IMG/VR virus record: IMGVR_UViG_3300005583_000013 | Span: 1-22,791 of that record | DNA length: 22,791 nt | From: a virus | Direction: 5' to 3' (one strand) | Part shown: one piece after another, positions 1-6,689 of the stretch | How positions within the stretch are numbered: the stretch's first letter is position 1 | How the letters are laid out: every line of letters begins with the position of its first letter | Made by a program: the position numbers and the translations under genes | Notes under the pieces: model-generated | What the model was told of the DNA's origin: nothing | Database searches by the model: none | Seen by the model: the letters and a program-made list of their open reading frames with translations, nothing else

Positions 1-1126
1 TTATTGCGCCGCCTTTGGCTTTTAGTATTGGGTCATACCCGCCCGTGGAGGGGTTAAAAATATCCACGAAGCGTGCATCCACGGGTTCAAATTCGGACAT
101 GTTCTTGGTCTCAACACGTAGGTGTTGTTTTTTAGGTTCATTCGTTGCGGTAAAATACTTGGTGCCTTTGGCTGCTTTCCCACGATGGGCGGGCGCGGGA
201 AGCATACGCCCTGTTTCGCGTATGGAAGCTAGTTCAGCATCAGAAAAAACATTACGCACCGCGTACTTCGGAAGATCAGGACTACCAAACTTTAGCGGTG
301 GACCGCCAATACGCTCATTGTATAGCAAGTTAGTTACTTCCGGGGCGGCTTTCTTCGGTGTGTGCTTTTGCACATGTGTAATTTTGTTACCAAAATGAAT
401 ACCTTTCGGGGTGCTCGAAAAATACTCCACGGGAATTGCGCCTACTTCTGGCTTCGTACTGTACGGCCTTATAGTCCCCGGAATAAATTCTCCAGCCTTA
501 CGCGGCCCGTAATCTTCCTGCATACGAATACCCATATACCCGGGTTTATCCGGTACTGGTTCCAGAAGTCCCGGGAACTCACGGTTCTGATGTAGCCCGC
601 CAATATCCGTTACGTCTTTATCGTTCATAAATACTGTTCTGCGGGATTTAGGTTGCAGACCACCTTCCGAACCAGAACCGGGAGAAGAGACACCAGAAGC
701 CCTATTCCGAATAGTCGATGCGTCTGGATACTGCGCGTATGTGGACCCTCTAGCGGTTGAAAACAACTGTAAGGGCTCGTCTGTGTGCGCAGCCAGCACC
801 GAGGAATAATCAGGCGAACGTTCTGGGAGTTTTATTCCGCCCAACGCCCGCATCTCGTTTGCTCTGCGTGGTATAGCAGAACCCACACCCATCATGCTCA
901 TGGCAGCGTTCAGAGTATTCTCAGGGGTTGCTTCGCGCTTACCGGAGTAGACATCCCCGGGTAGGGTGACGGCGTCATAGACAGAGTTAATCGCACCAGA
1001 CAGGAGCCCGGGAACCGCCGGTTTTGCCGCGCCAGTTTTTTTGTTTATCCGAACAGGCAGAATGTTAAAGTAGTCGTACTTGTTGTCCTGCGGAATAATC
1101 TCAACCAACCCCTTCTTCTCAGCCAT
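1..1126 (-). CDS. Hypothetical virion-type protein, 3' end cut by window edge
   Basis: An open frame of 375 codons runs leftward from an ATG at 1126 and is still open at base 1, so the C-terminus is missing. Its ATG shares one base with the TAA of the gene before it (TAATG), which suggests translational coupling. I do not recognise a named family. An N-terminal segment (about residues 36-60) reads like the Gly/Ser/Ala-rich stretches of phage internal virion or connector-associated proteins, and the rest is Pro/Gly/Lys-rich with no membrane segment or catalytic motif. The last visible residues, KAKGGAI, match the tail of the upstream neighbour, so the two proteins probably share a C-terminal tag. 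Position downstream of terS and terL implies a late, structural role; this is inference from context only. Confidence 0.8.
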   Translation of the reverse strand, partial: MAEKKGLVEIIPQDNKYDYFNILPVRINKKTGAAKPAVPGLLSGAINSVYDAVTLPGDVYSGKREATPENTLNAAMSMMGVGSAIPRRANEMRALGGIKLPERSPDYSSVLAAHTDEPLQLFSTARGSTYAQYPDASTIRNRASGVSSPGSGSEGGLQPKSRRTVFMNDKDVTDIGGLHQNREFPGLLEPVPDKPGYMGIRMQEDYGPRKAGEFIPGTIRPYSTKPEVGAIPVEYFSSTPKGIHFGNKITHVQKHTPKKAAPEVTNLLYNERIGGPPLKFGSPDLPKYAVRNVFSDAELASIRETGRMLPAPAHRGKAAKGTKYFTATNEPKKQHLRVETKNMSEFEPVDARFVDIFNPSTGGYDPILKAKGGAI

Positions 1127-2208
1127 TATATTAACTTTCTTCTTTTCGCCGGATTACCGTCGTCGATGGTTATTGCGCCACCTTTGGCTTTGGACGCAAC
1201 CTTTACGTCTTTCTTTTTGGGTGTGTAGGGACGGACTTTAGGGATGTAGTCCTCTGCTTCTCCCCGAAAACGCGCGGTAAGGGTTTCCCGGGATGGGAAG
1301 GGGTTTTTAAATTCAAAAAGGTCCAAAAGACCTCTTTTTATCTTATCACCAGTAGATTTTTTTCCGCCGTAATCGTAATTATACGAATACTCAGCCGCCT
1401 TGTTAGCAACATCAGCTTCGCGGGCTTGGGTCCGTCTCTGGAACTCTTGCTGGTTGAGAGTATCAAAGTCCTGCGGGGGGGCCATCTGCTGTCTGATGAA
1501 GTTAAGAATTTCCGCGTTCTTAGGGTCGTTTACTATGTCGCGGTTCTGGTTCTGCTCCTTAACGTAGTCCACTTCGCGCGCCCCGGGCGTTACTTTCCCC
1601 CCAACCACAGCGGAGTCAGTAGACCGACCAAACGTAACGTTTCTCCCAAGTCCGTTCCAAACCTTGGTCCACGGTACTCCCAGCTCCGCTCCCTTTTTCT
1701 TGGCGTAAAGAATAGACGCGGCTAAATCTGCGGGGCTGCTCCTGTTGAGTCGCCAATCCTCTAGGTAGCCTTCTTCCTTTCCTAGTTTATCCCTAAGCCC
1801 CGAAGCCTGCTTGTCGTGGCCGTACATATCAGCGGAGTTCAAACCAAAGTCCGGTCTACCCTCCTGAAACAAAAGCGCGGTCATTTCTTCAGGCGTAATC
1901 TTAGGGCCACCGTATTTCTGAGCTTGTTGGAGGCCAAAAAGGTTGTCGGCCATAAGTTCTATCGGGTTAATGTTGTAAGTATCTTTTCTAGGTTGTTGGC
2001 CATACGGCAAGAAATCTAGCTGCTTGTCCGTTATCGTCATCGGGAGCGTCTCGCGCTTCCCGGTTCTGGCGTCAGCCTTGTAATACTTAAGTTGTGAAGG
2101 CAGTGGGATGGTGCCGTACGGGTCACGCCTCTTCGCACCAAGCTTGTCGCTTTCCGATACGTACGGATCAGAGTAATCTTCGTAGTAATCTAGTCCCTTC
2201 CCGGCCAT
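1126..2208 (-). CDS. Hypothetical virion-associated protein with KAKGGAI tail
   Basis: A 360-residue protein. The ATG at 2208 overlaps the terL TGA by one base (TGATG), and its own TAA overlaps the next ATG, so three late genes are tightly coupled. The N-terminus is charged and Tyr/Asp-rich. A central region (about residues 108-185) contains LLFQEGRPDFGLN followed by helices rich in Ala and Lys, which vaguely recalls muramidase-like virion proteins, but no catalytic site can be assigned. A Gln/Asn/Arg-rich stretch (about 215-275) precedes a basic C-terminus ending DGNPAKRRKLI. Family not recognised. The place in the packaging arm suggests a structural or ejection protein. Confidence 0.85.
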   Translation of the reverse strand: MAGKGLDYYEDYSDPYVSESDKLGAKRRDPYGTIPLPSQLKYYKADARTGKRETLPMTITDKQLDFLPYGQQPRKDTYNINPIELMADNLFGLQQAQKYGGPKITPEEMTALLFQEGRPDFGLNSADMYGHDKQASGLRDKLGKEEGYLEDWRLNRSSPADLAASILYAKKKGAELGVPWTKVWNGLGRNVTFGRSTDSAVVGGKVTPGAREVDYVKEQNQNRDIVNDPKNAEILNFIRQQMAPPQDFDTLNQQEFQRRTQAREADVANKAAEYSYNYDYGGKKSTGDKIKRGLLDLFEFKNPFPSRETLTARFRGEAEDYIPKVRPYTPKKKDVKVASKAKGGAITIDDGNPAKRRKLI

Positions 2209-3749
2209 CAGTAGTACCCTTCGAACTTGCGCTTGAACTGCTGCTTCGGTTCTTCTTCGTCCAGACTTGTACGTATATACCCACCCTTACGGAACCGCAT
2301 CAAGGCCATGGAGACAGAGTCCACGTAGTCATCATGCTCGCCAGCCGGGAATTCTGCCACCTCGTCTATGACTTCTTCGGCCCAGTGGTTACCCGGGGCC
2401 CAGACCCTGCCACTGGCAAACAAGTCACTTACCGCGTTCAACCTGCTGATCTTGTCGTTCCCCTTGGTCGGGGTGAACTCCTGCACCGGGATGCCCATAG
2501 CCCGCATCTCGTAGATAAGCGGCGCACCGCTGGCCTTCTTTTCAATAATTACCCCGTCAGGCTTCCATTCCTTATACTGCTCAAGGAATAGCTGCTTGAG
2601 GCGGGGGAACTCGCACCTCTCCCGTACGGCGTTTAGGAGGATTATGTTTGCTTGTATTTTACCCGTGTCCTCGTCCGGGTGGTAAAACACCCCCCACGTG
2701 GTCATGGCCGAGTAGTCGGCACGCTGGGTTTTCTCGAACGCCGTGTCCCAAGAAGTAAGCACGAAGTCGCATTTCGGCGGCTTCTCCTGCTCCCAAGTCA
2801 TCCACCATTCACGCTTAACAATAGCGCTCTGCTCGCTGGTGGGGTTTTGTTGGTACTGGGCTTGCCATTTACTGTTCGGTAGTTCTTCCTTCAGCGCGGT
2901 GAGTTCTTTTAAAGACCAGAACTCAGGCCATAGGGAATTGCCAGACGGGAGGATGGCCGGGAACTCAATGACCTCCCACTCCTCACCACCACGCTGAATT
3001 TCAGCCTTAAGCACCTGCCCCGTCAGGTCTTTCTTGGACCACCTAGTGGCCACAATCACTATGCTTCCCCCGGGCTGTAGTCGCTGGCGGGGTCCTGAGG
3101 TGTACCACTCGTAGACCTTGTCGTAGACCTCGGGCTGGGTCTCGGCTATCGCCGCCTCCTGTTCGGAGTGCGGGTCGTCGATAATCAGGATATCCGCGCC
3201 CTTACCCGTAACCGCACCGCCAACACCGATGGCGAAGTAGTCACCCCCCTTGGAGGTATTCCACCGGCCCGCCGCCTTGGAATCTGCTTGAAGAACTAAA
3301 TTGGGGAAGATGTCGTGGTAGGCATCCGTGTCTACCAAGTTTCTAACTTTACGCCCGAAGCCTACGGCGAGTTCTGCCGTGTGGCTGGTCTGGATGACCT
3401 TCTTCTCGGGGTAAAGGCCGAGAAACCAAGCCGGAAACAGGAAAGAGGCAAACTCAGACTTAGTGTGCCGGGGCGGCATGTTAATGATTAAGCGCTTAAG
3501 TTCCCCCCGTGCCACCCGTTCAAACGCATGGGCCATGCGGGCGTGGTGCCGCCCGGCGATGAAGGACGGCCACATCTCCCTAACAAAGGGAAGGAAGTGC
3601 TTCTGGCACTGGGTTTTTAGTTTCAGTTTCTCTAGGTGATCCAGCTCCGCAAGCAGGCGTTCCTGCTCGGCGGGGGACAGGAGAGGCAGGATAGAGGGGA
3701 TGTCCTTGAGGGATATGTTAGCGAATGGGTCTGTGGCTTGTTTTCTCAG
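2208..3749 (-). CDS. terL: Terminase large subunit
   Basis: This is the ATP-driven DNA packaging motor and headful nuclease. Numbered from the ATG at 3575, the P-loop is MPPRHTKSE (33-41), the Walker B is ILIIDD (129-134), a motif III-like IVATRWS lies near 174-180, and the RNase H-like nuclease shows D277 (SWDTAF), E345 (IIEKKASG) and D415/D416 (HDDYVDS). The 455 residues from 3575 lack the usual N-terminus. The frame is open upstream and encodes family-like sequence (HFLPFVRE directly before MWPSF). No ATG, GTG or TTG exists there, but a CTG at 3749 overlaps the terS stop (CTGA) and has AGGGAG seven bases before it. I therefore place the start at 3749 (513 residues). The first conventional start is 3575. 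The function call is firm; the start is inferred. Confidence 0.95.
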   Translation of the reverse strand: MRKQATDPFANISLKDIPSILPLLSPAEQERLLAELDHLEKLKLKTQCQKHFLPFVREMWPSFIAGRHHARMAHAFERVARGELKRLIINMPPRHTKSEFASFLFPAWFLGLYPEKKVIQTSHTAELAVGFGRKVRNLVDTDAYHDIFPNLVLQADSKAAGRWNTSKGGDYFAIGVGGAVTGKGADILIIDDPHSEQEAAIAETQPEVYDKVYEWYTSGPRQRLQPGGSIVIVATRWSKKDLTGQVLKAEIQRGGEEWEVIEFPAILPSGNSLWPEFWSLKELTALKEELPNSKWQAQYQQNPTSEQSAIVKREWWMTWEQEKPPKCDFVLTSWDTAFEKTQRADYSAMTTWGVFYHPDEDTGKIQANIILLNAVRERCEFPRLKQLFLEQYKEWKPDGVIIEKKASGAPLIYEMRAMGIPVQEFTPTKGNDKISRLNAVSDLFASGRVWAPGNHWAEEVIDEVAEFPAGEHDDYVDSVSMALMRFRKGGYIRTSLDEEEPKQQFKRKFEGYY

Positions 3750-4354
3750 AGGGTTTCTCCCTCTTCTTCGCCTTCTTCGTCCTCAGATTCTTCCCGGCCA
3801 ATGCCCTCAAGCTCGCTTTCTATACTCTGGGATAGGGGGGTGATGTCTATTGTGTTGGCGTTGAGGAGCCTCTTCACCCGCTCCTTGATGGCGTTCTCTA
3901 GTTCCTCGGGGTTCTTGTAGTTGATGGTGATTTCGCTGCGCTCGGTGAAGATTCCGATGTCGCTGTGCTTACCCAGCAGTTCTAGGGCCTTAAGTTCGAA
4001 CTTCGGGTCCCCGCAGTTGGCCAGCTCCATCAGTTTGTTGGTTATAGCGGCGCGTGCCGTGGCAACGTCCATGGCTAGGTTCTGGCCATAGGTGCGCAGG
4101 AACGCTGCGGCTGCGAAAGCCGTGTTTATACTGGTTAAATTGGTGCTTTTCTTGGCTTTTACGGCTTCTTCAAGCAGCCTCTGCTGCGTTTCGGCGTCTT
4201 CTGGGTCAAGTTCCAGTTCCGCGCCTATACCAACCAAGAATTCTGCGGTTTTACCCGCTACTTCAAGCTCTTCAATGAAGGTTTTGGGCTCGTCCGGGCT
4301 GGACGAGTAGGGGATTGGGTGAGTTTTACTAGGCTCGATATCTAATATTGGCAT
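3746..4354 (-). CDS. terS: Terminase small subunit
   Basis: A 202-residue protein directly upstream of terL, overlapping its proposed CTG start by four bases. The middle is alpha-helical and Ala-rich (about residues 68-112). It is followed by KALELLGKHSDIGIFTERSE, a segment typical of small terminase subunits that recognise the viral packaging site and load the motor. The C-terminus is strongly acidic (a Glu/Asp run over about the last 25 residues). It is the first gene of the leftward arm. The ATG at 4354 lacks a strong Shine-Dalgarno sequence; GGGA lies about 14 bases upstream. Role from family features plus adjacency to terL. Confidence 0.85.
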   Translation of the reverse strand: MPILDIEPSKTHPIPYSSSPDEPKTFIEELEVAGKTAEFLVGIGAELELDPEDAETQQRLLEEAVKAKKSTNLTSINTAFAAAAFLRTYGQNLAMDVATARAAITNKLMELANCGDPKFELKALELLGKHSDIGIFTERSEITINYKNPEELENAIKERVKRLLNANTIDITPLSQSIESELEGIGREESEDEEGEEEGETL

Positions 4355-4385
4355 GTAAGAGCGGGGTTCCCAGCTACAGTGTCTG

Positions 4386-4416
4386 CATATGGGGGGTTAA
4401 CCGGGGTTTTTGTCAA
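4386..4416 (-). promoter_or_regulatory. Candidate leftward promoter for terS
   Basis: On the minus strand a consensus -35 TTGACA (4416-4411) is followed 18-19 bases later by CCATAT/CATATG as a weak -10. A start near 4380 would give a short leader ahead of the terS ATG at 4354. The -35 is good, the -10 poor and the spacing slightly long. Confidence 0.35.
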
Positions 4417-4473
4417 GGGGATGGTTAGTGGTGGAAAAGGGGGGGGTATTGTGAGGAGGTGTACTATTTTGGG

Positions 4474-4497
4474 TGGGTATCTGCTAGCAAATACCCA
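4474..4497. repeat. 24-base imperfect palindrome
   Basis: Arms TGGGTAT (4474-4480) and ATACCCA (4491-4497) flank a self-complementary TGCTAGCA core (4482-4489). Only one base pair (4481/4490) is mismatched. There is no downstream T run, so an intrinsic terminator is unlikely; a binding site for a dimeric regulator is more plausible. Confidence 0.6.
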
Positions 4498-4608
4498 AAA
4501 AAACACAGCAAAAACAACGGGATGGGGGTGTTACAAACAGGCCAAAAACAGCTAATTTAAGAAAACTTGTAAAAAATATACTCCCCCCTAGGTTTTTGGA
4601 CAAAAAAT

Positions 4609-4622
4609 ACCCCCCGGGGGGT
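4609..4622. repeat. 14-base ACCCCCCGGGGGGT palindrome
   Basis: Six C followed by six G with flanking A/T pairing, within the G-tract-rich divergent region. Perfect palindrome; function unknown. Confidence 0.5.
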
Positions 4623-4655
4623 CTGCGTATGACAATGTTACGGGGGGGTCTGTGA

Positions 4656-4680
4656 AAAACGCTAATCCTTTGAGCGTTTT
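4656..4680. repeat. Stem-loop with AAAACGCT/AGCGTTTT arms
   Basis: Eight-base arms (4656-4663 and 4673-4680) with a nine-base loop. The + strand ends in TTTT and the minus strand reads AAAACGCT...AGCGTTTT likewise, so a weak bidirectional terminator between the two divergent arms is possible. Confidence 0.35.
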
Positions 4681-4735
4681 AGTAATATGGGGGCTAGAGC
4701 TTTAATTGCTACGTTTTGGGGGGTGCCACCCGGTG

Positions 4736-4753
4736 GGGTCCAAGCTTGGACCC
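4736..4753. repeat. 18-base perfect palindrome GGGTCCAAGCTTGGACCC
   Basis: A perfect inverted repeat without spacer about 110 bases before the first rightward gene and just ahead of a CATAAT box (4781-4786). A likely operator for a dimeric protein. No second copy was seen in the window. Confidence 0.6.
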
Positions 4754-4756
4754 TGA

Positions 4757-4786
4757 TTAGCTTGCCCCTGCATTCTCCGGCATAAT
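4757..4786 (+). promoter_or_regulatory. Weak candidate rightward early promoter
   Basis: CATAAT (4781-4786) resembles a -10 box; TTAGCT (4757-4762) lies 18 bases upstream as a poor -35. It would place the 4829-4845 palindrome in the 5' leader of gene 4864. Low confidence because the -35 is weak; a regulator bound at 4736-4753 could compensate. Confidence 0.3.
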
Positions 4787-4828
4787 ACTTACATGGAAAC
4801 GGCGCGGCATAAGCCAAGCCCTTCCCAT

Positions 4829-4845
4829 AGTAGCGTCACGCTACT
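4829..4845. repeat. GTAGCGT palindrome copy 1 (centre C)
   Basis: AGTAGCGT-C-ACGCTACT, eight-base arms. It lies 18 bases before the start codon of the 4864 gene, just ahead of the AGAGGTG ribosome binding site. First copy of the family. Confidence 0.9.
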
Positions 4846-4863
4846 TTCTAAAGAGGTGTTCTA

Positions 4864-5691
4864 ATGACTGTTACTATTACATCAAACGGGAATGCTCCCG
4901 TTGCCAAGGTTGCCAAGAAGAAGGCCACCAAGGCGCAATTGGCCGCCGCCGCCGTTCGTACCGCCGCGCGGGCCAAAGAGAAAGCCTTGAAGGACAAGGC
5001 CAAGGCTTTGGCGGATAAGGAACTGGCCAAGGCGCACAAGGCCAAGGCCATGACGCAGGTGCAGGCCAAAGACCTGCTGGCCAAGGCGGGACGCATGACG
5101 CAGGCCGCCGTTTTTACGGGTCTGGAAAATGCGCGCAAGTCCCGCATTAATGTCGAAGCTTTGACGGATGCGGCGGAAACCAATCTGGTTTGCTTCTATC
5201 TGGCCAAGCACGGGACCAATGTGCTGCTGCGCGGTACTCCCGAATATGTCCTTATGTCCAAGGGTCTCACGGCGGACCGGGATATGAGGATGGCGGATGA
5301 AGCCTGTCCTATTCGCCGCAAGAATATCGACGATCAATTCGGCACTAACAAAAAGCGCATGATGGGCAAAGCCGCCAAGATTGCTTTCCTCGCCGGTCTC
5401 CCCATCTCGAAGGAAGCCGCCAAGGCCATGCAGGATTTGGTGGAAAAGAAAGGCGGCAACAAGGGACGCAAGGCCAACAAGCTGAAAGAGGCCAAAACGT
5501 TCCACGCCTACATGGCCGTCATCGTTCCCATGATTGCTGGCGCATATGCCAAGTACGAGGAAGGCGTCATGGGTTTTGCGCCAAAGACTGAATTGGATAA
5601 TGTTGTGAAAAACCTTCGCGCCATTGGTTTGGCCGTAGGCGTGAACTTCGACAGTGAAGTGGACAAGGTTCAGGCCAAGTCCGACAAGTAA
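4864..5691 (+). CDS. Lys/Ala-rich basic early protein, unknown family
   Basis: 275 residues, first gene of the rightward arm. The ATG at 4864 follows AGAGGTG at a suitable distance. Residues about 13-75 are almost only Ala, Lys and small polar residues, like the tails of histone H1-like bacterial and phage proteins, and may bind DNA or form a long helix. The remainder (about 80-275) is a mixed domain with an Arg/Met-rich stretch near 140-160 and a KKGGNKGRKANKLKEAK basic patch near 196-212. No catalytic motif is visible. Codon use is narrow (AAG and GCC dominate), unlike the neighbours, as in highly expressed genes. A role in host takeover or DNA compaction is possible but only inferred. The GC-rich hairpin at 5706 follows the stop. 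Confidence 0.85.
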   Translation: MTVTITSNGNAPVAKVAKKKATKAQLAAAAVRTAARAKEKALKDKAKALADKELAKAHKAKAMTQVQAKDLLAKAGRMTQAAVFTGLENARKSRINVEALTDAAETNLVCFYLAKHGTNVLLRGTPEYVLMSKGLTADRDMRMADEACPIRRKNIDDQFGTNKKRMMGKAAKIAFLAGLPISKEAAKAMQDLVEKKGGNKGRKANKLKEAKTFHAYMAVIVPMIAGAYAKYEEGVMGFAPKTELDNVVKNLRAIGLAVGVNFDSEVDKVQAKSDK

Positions 5692-5705
5692 GGCTTTGCT
5701 GGTTT

Positions 5706-5730
5706 GGGGCGCGGTTTCCCGCGCCCCTTT
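5706..5730 (+). terminator. GC-rich hairpin, probable terminator or attenuator
   Basis: Nine-base perfect stem GGGGCGCGG / CCGCGCCCC (5706-5714, 5719-5727) with loop TTTC and only three T after it. The stem is very stable but the T tract short, so termination may be partial, letting some transcripts reach the 5757 gene. Confidence 0.65.
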
Positions 5731-5756
5731 CCAGTGCAACCTAGAAAGGGAAAAAA

Positions 5757-5957
5757 ATGGATTACATTGACGCGATAGAATTGGCGAAACAGGCATTATT
5801 TAGAGCAGCATTACAGTTAGACGAAGCAGCCGGTAACGATACCCGCGACATATACGCTATCCGCAAGCGCGAACTTGCGGCCCGATTTGACGAGGCCCGG
5901 ACGATACTTTCCGGGGCGATCTCTATCAGCAGCAGCAACAGTATCTCCGACAAGTAG
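5757..5957 (+). CDS. Small hypothetical protein, 66 residues
   Basis: Starts at an ATG preceded by AAAGGG about seven bases upstream. Predicted helical and charged, with LAKQALFRAALQLDEAA near residues 9-25 and a Ser-rich tail (SSSNSISDK). No recognised family. Its last codon and TAG form the first six bases of a copy of the palindrome (AAGTAG at 5952), and a strong intrinsic terminator follows, so it is the last gene of the first rightward unit. Confidence 0.65.
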   Translation: MDYIDAIELAKQALFRAALQLDEAAGNDTRDIYAIRKRELAARFDEARTILSGAISISSSNSISDK

Positions 5958-5970
5958 CGTGACGCTACTT
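5952..5970. repeat. GTAGCGT palindrome copy 2 (centre G)
   Basis: AAGTAGCGT-G-ACGCTACTT, perfect nine-base arms. It overlaps the stop codon of the 5757 gene and lies six bases before the terminator stem. Confidence 0.95.
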
Positions 5971-5975
5971 CTTAG

Positions 5976-6005
5976 CCCCATCCCGAAAGGGATGGGGTTT
6001 TTTTT
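5976..6005 (+). terminator. Strong intrinsic terminator
   Basis: Stem CCCCATCCC / GGGATGGGG with a GAAA tetraloop followed by eight T (5998-6005). A textbook Rho-independent terminator ending the 4864-5957 unit. Confidence 0.93.
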
Positions 6006-6080
6006 GGCTTCGCCGTTTAGTTTATCCAGACCGTATCGAAGGCGCTAGCGGTAGCGTCAGAGCGGATAACCCGCGCCCAT

Positions 6081-6099
6081 AAGTAGCGTAACGCTACTT
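6081..6099. repeat. GTAGCGT palindrome copy 3 (centre A)
   Basis: AAGTAGCGT-A-ACGCTACTT, perfect. Within non-coding DNA, just before the direct-repeat pair. Confidence 0.95.
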
Positions 6100-6112
6100 C
6101 CTTCCACTGTAG

Positions 6113-6148
6113 TAGTCAGACCGTAAAGGGTGATGGTGAAAGCGATTG
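6113..6148 (+). repeat. 36-base direct repeat, copy A
   Basis: Begins TAGTCAGACCGTAAAGGG and ends AGCGATTG. The second copy at 6167-6202 differs at only a few positions. Start-to-start distance is 54 bases. A decayed relative starts at 6027 (CAGACCGTATCG). Confidence 0.85.
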
Positions 6149-6166
6149 ACCAGAGTTTCCCCATGT

Positions 6167-6202
6167 TAGTCAGACCGTAAAGGGTGATAGCGAGAGCGAT
6201 TG
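6167..6202 (+). repeat. 36-base direct repeat, copy B
   Basis: Second copy of the 6113 repeat, with the shared opening TAGTCAGACCGTAAAGGG and the same AGCGATTG end. It leads directly into the TGTTAR array. Confidence 0.85.
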
Positions 6203-6207
6203 TGCAT

Positions 6208-6292
6208 TGTTAGCATTGTTAGGCTATGTTAGGGGTAATGTTAAAGCTAAGTACTTGATCCCATTACTTTGTTAAGAATGTTATAATGTTAA
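6208..6292 (+). repeat. TGTTAR motif array, cluster 1
   Basis: Seven TGTTA(G/A/T) hexamers start at 6208, 6217, 6227, 6239, 6270, 6279 and 6287, spaced mostly 8-12 bases apart, near one helical turn. This is iteron-like. One more copy lies upstream at 6164. Confidence 0.75.
6279..6287 (+). promoter_or_regulatory. Extended -10 promoter TGTTATAAT
   Basis: A perfect extended -10 (TGnTATAAT) with no good -35 at 17 bases; TTGATC at 6255 is 21 bases away. The box is made of two array hexamers, so whatever binds the array would compete with RNA polymerase. A start near 6294 would give a roughly 395-base leader to the 6690 gene. Confidence 0.5.
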
Positions 6293-6388
6293 GGGGTATT
6301 TTGGAGTTTTCGGGGATTTGGGGTTCGAGCGAGTTGGCAGGGCGATGTAAAAAAATCCCCCTAGGGGCTATTATATTTATCTAAAAAG

Positions 6389-6546
6389 CTAACACTATAA
6401 CAATACACTAACTTTCACTTCACAACCCATTGAACTCATTACCACTTTTTATACCCCCCAAATGTTAGAACTATTGTTAGTTTTCACTTTTCCTCCCTAA
6501 CATTCTAACATAAGAATCCAGTGTTTCTGCGGGTTTTCTATGTTAG
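6389..6546. repeat. TGTTAR motif array, cluster 2, both orientations
   Basis: TGTTAG on the + strand at 6463, 6475 and 6541, and its complement (C/A)TAACA at 6389, 6397, 6497 and 6505, around AT-rich DNA. With cluster 1 and the copy at 6164 this makes about fifteen copies in under 400 bases. Confidence 0.65.
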
Positions 6547-6550
6547 CCCC

Positions 6551-6569
6551 AAGTAGCGTTACGCTACTT
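6551..6569. repeat. GTAGCGT palindrome copy 4 (centre T)
   Basis: AAGTAGCGT-T-ACGCTACTT, perfect, about 120 bases before the ribbon-helix-helix gene. Confidence 0.95.
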
Positions 6570-6689
6570 TCTAGTTTACCGGGTGAAAAAGGTGGCACCT
6601 GAGTGGCATTGTAACGGCCACTGAACAGCCATATACCTACCACGTTACACCAGTTCCAATCCACCCAGCTACCATTGGAGTACCACGTT

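Larger units (their letters stand above)
4355..4863. other. Divergent intergenic control region
   Basis: No convincing gene lies here. The leftward packaging arm and the rightward early arm both start from this gap. It holds several G tracts on the + strand (for example 4391-4396, 4439-4446, 4642-4648), AT-rich patches (4545-4580), a near-perfect 24-base palindrome, a 14-base C6G6 palindrome, an 18-base perfect palindrome and the first copy of the AAGTAGCGTNACGCTACTT family. Its place beside terS makes it a possible packaging (pac/cos) site as well as a promoter region; that part is inference. Confidence 0.6.
5958..6689. other. Long non-coding region, candidate origin or regulatory hub
   Basis: About 730 bases with no supported gene. 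In order it holds palindrome copy 2, a terminator, a CAGACCGTA element, palindrome copy 3, a pair of 36-base direct repeats, a TGTTAR array with an embedded extended -10 promoter, a CCCCTAGGGG palindrome (6358-6367), an AT-rich stretch (6368-6420), a second TGTTAR cluster in both orientations and palindrome copy 4. Iterated motifs beside an AT-rich stretch resemble phage replication origins; this is inference. Confidence 0.6.

Noticed and set aside
15-595. Two rightward frames at the left edge
   Set aside because: They are antisense to the partial leftward gene 1-1126, which has coupling to its neighbour and a sensible protein; the rightward frames have no ribosome binding sites.
4882-5796. 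Long leftward frame of 304 codons opposite the 4864 gene
   Set aside because: A shadow caused by the narrow AAG/GCC codon use of the 4864 gene; no start signal, and it runs across the hairpin at 5706.
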